9,964 nucleotides of DNA from Pseudomonas sp. PGPPP3 (lineage in GTDB: Bacteria; Pseudomonadota; Gammaproteobacteria; Pseudomonadales; Pseudomonadaceae), in contig NKIE01000026.1 in NCBI GenBank assembly GCA_002256055.1, positions 1 to 9,964 of the forward strand, read 5' to 3'. Every line of letters begins with the position of its first letter. Position 1 is the first letter of the stretch. The notes beneath the pieces were generated by a model. It did not search any database. It was not told the origin of the DNA and saw only the letters and a program-made list of their open reading frames with translations. A program made the translations under genes and the position numbers. Of the stretch, positions 7,182-9,964 are shown one piece after another.

Positions 7182-7580
7182 TCATACCAACAACGCCACC
7201 ACCAGCGGCAGAAACACCGCGGTGGCCACGCCCATCAGGCTCATCGCCAGGGCGGCAAAGGCGCCGCTCTCTTCGTGCTCCTGCAGCGCCCGCGCGGTGC
7301 CTACCGCGTGAGCGGTCAGACCCAGAGCCATGCCTTGCGCCGCGGGGTGATGCACGCCGATGCGGCGCAACAACTCCGGCCCGCACATGGCGCCCAACAC
7401 GCCGGTAATCAGCACGAACACAGCAGCCAGAGCGGCCACGCCACCAATCTGCTCGGCCACCAACATGGCGATCGGTGAGGTCACCGACTTCGGCGCCATG
7501 GTCATCAGCATCATGTGTTCGGCGCCGAACCACCAGCCCAGCAGCACGCACAGGCCGGTAGCCAATACACCGCCTATCAC
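7182..7580 (-). CDS. LrgB C-terminal fragment
   Basis: This is a 132-residue ORF starting with GTG at 7580, which overlaps the stop of the N-terminal fragment as GTGA. That arrangement would allow termination-reinitiation. It carries the most conserved part of the LrgB family: PKSVTSPIAM (residues ~30-39), the glycine-rich GVLGAMCGPELL, and GLTAHAVGTARALQEHEESGAFAALAMSLMGVATA. Whether it is made or stable is unknown. Confidence 0.6.
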   Translation of the reverse strand: MIGGVLATGLCVLLGWWFGAEHMMLMTMAPKSVTSPIAMLVAEQIGGVAALAAVFVLITGVLGAMCGPELLRRIGVHHPAAQGMALGLTAHAVGTARALQEHEESGAFAALAMSLMGVATAVFLPLVVALLV

Positions 7581-7891
7581 CAGAGCAACTGACGGATGCG
7601 CCGCAGGTTGACGAACAACGGCACCGCCAGCGCCACCGTGGCCGGGCCGAGCAGGATGATCAGCAATTGCGCACTCTGCTGGTATTCGCGGTAGCTGAGC
7701 CCGCAGGCCAGCAACACGCCGATCACCGCCAGCATCGACAGCAGCACCGGTTGCAATACAGGTTTCAACAGCTGCCAGCGATTGCGCTCATAGGCCGCCA
7801 GCGCCAACTGATAGGCGCCGAGGGTGATACCCACGCCAAACAACGGATGGTGGATCAGCGCCTGCCAGGCGGCGTGCCAGTCCAGGCTCAT
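7577..7891 (-). CDS. LrgB N-terminal fragment
   Basis: This is a 104-residue ORF beginning MSLDWHAAWQALIHHPLFGVG. It has about three hydrophobic segments (residues ~17-33, 45-64 and 75-92) and ends at LRRIRQLLW. Its ATG overlaps the lrgA stop (ATGA), so it is translationally coupled to lrgA. It lacks the conserved PKSVTSPIAM half of the family and is unlikely to work alone. Confidence 0.6.
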   Translation of the reverse strand: MSLDWHAAWQALIHHPLFGVGITLGAYQLALAAYERNRWQLLKPVLQPVLLSMLAVIGVLLACGLSYREYQQSAQLLIILLGPATVALAVPLFVNLRRIRQLLW

Positions 7892-8250
7892 GACTCACCC
7901 CGGCGGCGTGCTTGGCGATCGATAAGCTTCTGCATCAGCCAGCCGGTAAACAGCAGCGACAGCAGCAACGACAGGACCAGCGCGCCGACAATTGCCCAGA
8001 AGTCAGCAACAATCGCTTGGGCATAGACCATCACCCCGACGGCCGCCGGCACCAGCAGCAGCGGCAGATAACGCAGCAGGCCGCCAGCAGCAACGCTTAG
8101 CGGCTCGCCGACTTCGCCGCTGACGAGTAGAAAAATGAACAGCAGCAGCATGCCGATGATCGGCCCAGGCAGCATGGAGAGGAACAATACGTTGATGGCG
8201 GTGCCGAGCAATTGAAACAGCACCAGCCAGGTCAGACCGCGTAACAGCAT
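7888..8250 (-). CDS. LrgA/CidA-family membrane protein
   Basis: The product is 120 residues with about four membrane segments (~5-24, 28-45, 60-78 and 84-105), the size and layout of the CidA/LrgA holin-like family (E. coli YohJ relatives). The family motif LPGPIIGMLLLFIFLL is at 27-42, and LLRYLPLLLVPAAVGVM at 58-74. LrgA/CidA proteins sit in the inner membrane, are paired with LrgB/CidB, and are proposed to affect autolysis or small-molecule efflux. The ATG at 8250 has GGAGA five bases upstream; the frame stays open to 8370, but the extra 40 residues are charged and cysteine-rich and cross the promoter region. The stop overlaps the lrgB start by ATGA. The partner lrgB is frameshifted here, so this protein may lack its usual companion. 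Confidence 0.9.
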   Translation of the reverse strand: MLLRGLTWLVLFQLLGTAINVLFLSMLPGPIIGMLLLFIFLLVSGEVGEPLSVAAGGLLRYLPLLLVPAAVGVMVYAQAIVADFWAIVGALVLSLLLSLLFTGWLMQKLIDRQARRRGES

Positions 8251-8277
8251 GGGAGTCTCCAGCGAGATGGCGCGGCC

Positions 8278-8305
8278 ATTATGGCACGGCATTCCGAGGC
8301 AATAA
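8278..8305 (-). promoter_or_regulatory. Weak sigma-70-like promoter candidate for the lrgA operon
   Basis: On the minus strand CATAAT (8278-8283, five of six matches to the -10 consensus) lies about 27 bases before the lrgA ATG. The hexamer 16 bases upstream is TTATTG (8300-8305), a poor -35. The position is reasonable, but the -35 is weak. Confidence 0.25.
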
Positions 8306-8408
8306 CTTACGTATTGGCATGCTCTTCGCTGCTTGACCGGGCACGCCCTGCATGGTGATCTAGGGGCCAAGGAGTTACACCCCTAAAAATAACAACACCC
8401 GCGTCCTC

Positions 8409-8415
8409 AAGGAGG
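8409..8415 (+). promoter_or_regulatory. Near-perfect ribosome binding site of the MaoC gene
   Basis: AAGGAGG, almost the full anti-16S complement, lies four bases before the ATG at 8420. It predicts strong translation and fixes the start. Confidence 0.8.
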
Positions 8416-8419
8416 ATCT

Positions 8420-8875
8420 ATGCCGCTCGTACCCGTAGCAGAACTCAAGGACTATATCGGCAAGGAACTAGGCAGTTCCGACTGGCTGACCATCGACCAA
8501 GAGCGCATCAATCAATTTGCCGAATGCACCGGCGACCACCAGTTCATCCACGTCGACCCAGAGAAAGCCAAGCTGACTCCGTTCGGCAGCACCATTGCCC
8601 ACGGCTTTCTGTCGTTGTCGCTGGTGCCGATGCTGATGGAAAAAATCATGATCATGCCGCAAGGCCTGAAAATGGCCGTCAACTATGGCCTCGACAGCGT
8701 GCGCTTCATCCAGCCGGTTAAGGTCAACTCCAAGGTGCGTCTGGTGGTGACTCTGGTCGATGCCAACGAAAAGAACCCCGGCCAGTGGCTGCTCAAAGCC
8801 AAAGCAGTGCTGGAAATCGAAGGCTCACCGAAGCCCGCCTATATCGCCGAACCGCTGACCCTCTGCTTCGTCTGA
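8420..8875 (+). CDS. MaoC-family (R)-specific enoyl-CoA hydratase/dehydratase
   Basis: The product is 151 residues with a single hot-dog fold, the size of stand-alone MaoC/PhaJ-type hydratases, which add water to trans-2-enoyl-CoA to give (R)-3-hydroxyacyl-CoA. The hydratase-2 motif is at residues 39-62: GDHQFIHVDPEKA...FGSTIAHGF. Asp39 and His44, five apart, match the catalytic Asp/His pair of PhaJ, and HG (61-62) closes the motif. The N terminus MPLVPVAELKDYIGKEL is typical. Substrate chain length cannot be told from sequence. The gene diverges from lrgA (169-bp spacer) and is followed by a strong hairpin, so it is probably transcribed alone. A link with beta-oxidation or polyhydroxyalkanoate supply is possible but not shown by the neighbours. 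Confidence 0.92.
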   Translation: MPLVPVAELKDYIGKELGSSDWLTIDQERINQFAECTGDHQFIHVDPEKAKLTPFGSTIAHGFLSLSLVPMLMEKIMIMPQGLKMAVNYGLDSVRFIQPVKVNSKVRLVVTLVDANEKNPGQWLLKAKAVLEIEGSPKPAYIAEPLTLCFV

Positions 8876-8899
8876 GCGCCCACGCGCTGCTGCAACCTG

Positions 8900-8936
8900 C
8901 ACGGGGCGCCAATGGCGCCCCGTGTGCATTTCTCCC
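8900..8936 (+). terminator. Hairpin terminator after the MaoC gene
   Basis: A perfect 11-bp GC-rich stem (8900-8910 with 8914-8924) encloses a three-base loop AAT, starting 24 bases after the MaoC stop. The downstream sequence TGCATTTCTCC is only moderately T-rich, so termination may be imperfect. It separates MaoC from the lipoprotein gene. Confidence 0.75.
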
Positions 8937-8986
8937 CTGCTCCTTTGCGGCATACTGCCGAAGCCCCGTCGACCTGGATGTCCGCC

Positions 8987-9964
8987 ATGCGCCACCTGCT
9001 TGCCCCTTTGAGCCTTGCCTTGCTGCTGACCGCCTGTGGTCAGGGCGAACCCCTGACGCCACCCAACGCCGTGCTGCCGGACGGCGGCCGCTACCGGGGC
9101 GAGATCGTCGATGGTTTGCTGCAGGGCCAGGGGCGAGTCGACTGCCGCAATGGCAGCTGGTACGCCGGGGACTTCAAGGATGGCCAGGCCGACGGCCACG
9201 GCGAATGGCAGGGCAGCAATGGCGAGCGCTATGTCGGCGAATTTCGTCAGGGTCTGTTCCACGGCCAGGGCGAACTCAGTGATGCAGACGGCAACCGCTA
9301 CCAAGGCCAATTCAAGCACGGCCGCCGCCACGGCGAAGGCCAGTTGCAGCAAGGGGGGCTGAATTACCGCGGAGGCTTCAAGGCCGACCGCTATCACGGC
9401 TTCGGCACCCTCGATCTACCCGATGGCAGCCGCTATCAAGGCGCCTTCAAGCAAGGCGAACCCAGCGGCCAGGGCACTCGCAGCGACGCCGAAGGTGAAC
9501 GCTTCACGGGCGAATTCGTCCATGGCCTGCTCAACGGCCAAGGCAGCTACAGCGGCAGCGATGGCGCCAGCTACAGCGGCGCATTTCGCGACAACCAGTT
9601 TCACGGCCAAGGCCGCTATGAAAGTGCCGAGGGCGAAGTCTGGGTGGGCACCTTCAAGCAGGGCGCACTGACCGGCCCTGGGGAATTCCATGGCGGCGAC
9701 CAGCGCCACTACCAAGGCCAGTTCAGCCACTGGCGCTTTGCCGGCCAAGGTCGTTTGAGCCTGGCCGACGGCAGCGTCTACGAGGGCCAGTTCGCCCGTG
9801 ACCTGTACCACGGCCCAGGCCGCCTAACCCTGGCCGATGGCCGCGTGCAGGCCGGTGAATGGCAATACGGCGAACGGCGCCGCGACGAACATCAGAAAGC
9901 CATCAGCGACCCGCTGGAACTGGGGCTGCTGGCCCAGGGCAGCGTGCTCGAACAGGCGCTGGCG
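8987..9964 (+). CDS. MORN-repeat lipoprotein, probably with a C13 peptidase domain beyond the window (3' end cut)
   Basis: The frame is open to the window end; 326 codons are visible. Residues 1-17 are a lipoprotein signal peptide with lipobox LLTAC (Cys17); the residue after Cys is Gly, so the outer membrane is the likely destination, facing the periplasm. From Tyr36 there are eleven full MORN repeats of 23 residues (one of 22) with the pattern YxGxFxxGxxxGxGxxxxxdG, starting at 36, 59, 82, 105, 127, 150, 173, 196, 219, 242 and 265, plus a degenerate twelfth from 288. The sequence then changes to DPLELGLLAQGSVLEQALA, the start of another domain. In Pseudomonas such proteins usually continue into a legumain-like C13 cysteine peptidase; this is inference from the family, as the catalytic residues are outside the window. 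ATG 8987 is preferred over 8978 because a GGAT lies just before it and the signal peptide begins cleanly MRHLLAPL. Confidence 0.85.
   Translation, partial: MRHLLAPLSLALLLTACGQGEPLTPPNAVLPDGGRYRGEIVDGLLQGQGRVDCRNGSWYAGDFKDGQADGHGEWQGSNGERYVGEFRQGLFHGQGELSDADGNRYQGQFKHGRRHGEGQLQQGGLNYRGGFKADRYHGFGTLDLPDGSRYQGAFKQGEPSGQGTRSDAEGERFTGEFVHGLLNGQGSYSGSDGASYSGAFRDNQFHGQGRYESAEGEVWVGTFKQGALTGPGEFHGGDQRHYQGQFSHWRFAGQGRLSLADGSVYEGQFARDLYHGPGRLTLADGRVQAGEWQYGERRRDEHQKAISDPLELGLLAQGSVLEQALA
9092..9886 (+). repeat. Coding tandem repeat of ~69 bp (MORN motifs)
   Basis: The 23-residue MORN units make a diverged ~69-bp period at DNA level, most visible as recurring GGCCAGGGC/GGCCAAGGC blocks encoding GQG and TAC/TAT-xxx-GGC encoding YxG. 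It is a protein-level repeat, not a satellite or CRISPR; the units differ substantially in sequence. Confidence 0.8.

Larger units (their letters stand above)
7182..7891 (-). pseudogene. LrgB-family membrane protein gene, interrupted by a small frame-changing deletion
   Basis: LrgB/CidB/YohK proteins are inner-membrane proteins of about 230-240 residues that work with LrgA/CidA partners. They are linked to control of murein hydrolase activity and export of small metabolites. Here the N-terminal part (from ATG 7891) ends ...PLFVNLRRIRQLLW and hits TGA at 7577-7579. The C-terminal part resumes in another frame as VIGGVLATGLCVLLGWW. Compared from memory with E. coli YohK, the stretch from IGG to the PKSVTSPIAM motif has the same length, but about six residues are missing just before it, so the net loss is about 19 bases (3n+1). 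Everything else is well conserved, including MAPKSVTSPIAMLVAEQIGG, LITGVLGAMCGPELL and GLTAHAVGTARALQ. The gene overlaps lrgA by ATGA. It is either a recent natural lesion or an assembly error. Confidence 0.8.

Noticed and set aside
8333..8361. TTGACC with TGATCT as a promoter for the MaoC gene
   Set aside because: The -35 is good and spacing is 17, but the -10 hexamer matches consensus at only two positions.
9111..9671. Alanine-rich ORFs in other frames and on the minus strand within the MORN region
   Set aside because: They are shadows of the regular 69-bp coding repeat; their low-complexity Ala/Val/Thr composition comes from the GGC-rich repeat.
9092..9886. Periodic ~69-bp pattern as a possible CRISPR or satellite
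   Set aside because: The units are diverged, there is no constant repeat with unique spacers, and the period translates exactly into MORN motifs.

Overview
The window looks like a chromosomal segment of a Pseudomonas-type gammaproteobacterium. The evidence is the high GC content, the strong preference for G/C at third codon positions, the gene order proA-nadD-rsfS-rlmH, and close resemblance to Pseudomonas protein families. The species cannot be fixed from the sequence alone. No tRNA, rRNA, CRISPR array, insertion sequence or phage gene was seen.

Left third (1-2703, all on the minus strand): a compact housekeeping operon read right to left. It runs proA (proline synthesis), nadD (NAD synthesis), rsfS (ribosome silencing) and rlmH (23S rRNA methylation, cut by the left edge). 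Genes overlap or are a few bases apart. A -10-like box lies just upstream of proA. A 305-bp divergent spacer (2704-3008) follows and carries a perfect 8+8 bp dyad plus a third copy of the same half-site.

Middle (3009-6578): an alpha/beta hydrolase with a PilZ-like C-terminal domain (+) faces a class I SAM-dependent methyltransferase of the LCM/TcmP type (-). A DedA-PAP2 fusion gene (+) diverges from the methyltransferase. The fusion is broken: its DedA part has lost a short segment and the reading frame, leaving a 92-codon N-terminal ORF and a 331-codon ORF that holds the intact PAP2 phosphatase motifs.

Right-centre (6580-8250, minus strand): an lrgA-lrgB-LON-domain operon with tightly coupled genes. 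lrgB is also interrupted by a small frame-changing deletion, which leaves two half-genes overlapping by GTGA.

Right end (8420-9964, plus strand): a MaoC-family dehydratase with a near-perfect ribosome binding site and a hairpin terminator, then a lipoprotein with about twelve MORN repeats that runs off the window. In Pseudomonas this family usually continues into a legumain-like (C13) peptidase domain.

The most notable observation is damage rather than a new system. Two membrane-protein genes carry short deletions that change frame, and the hydrolase has a suspicious C-terminal frame change in the same direction (net loss of 3n+1 bases). Either this stretch is degenerating, or the assembly has local errors. 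I do not see convincing evidence for an undescribed defence, secretion or biosynthetic system here.
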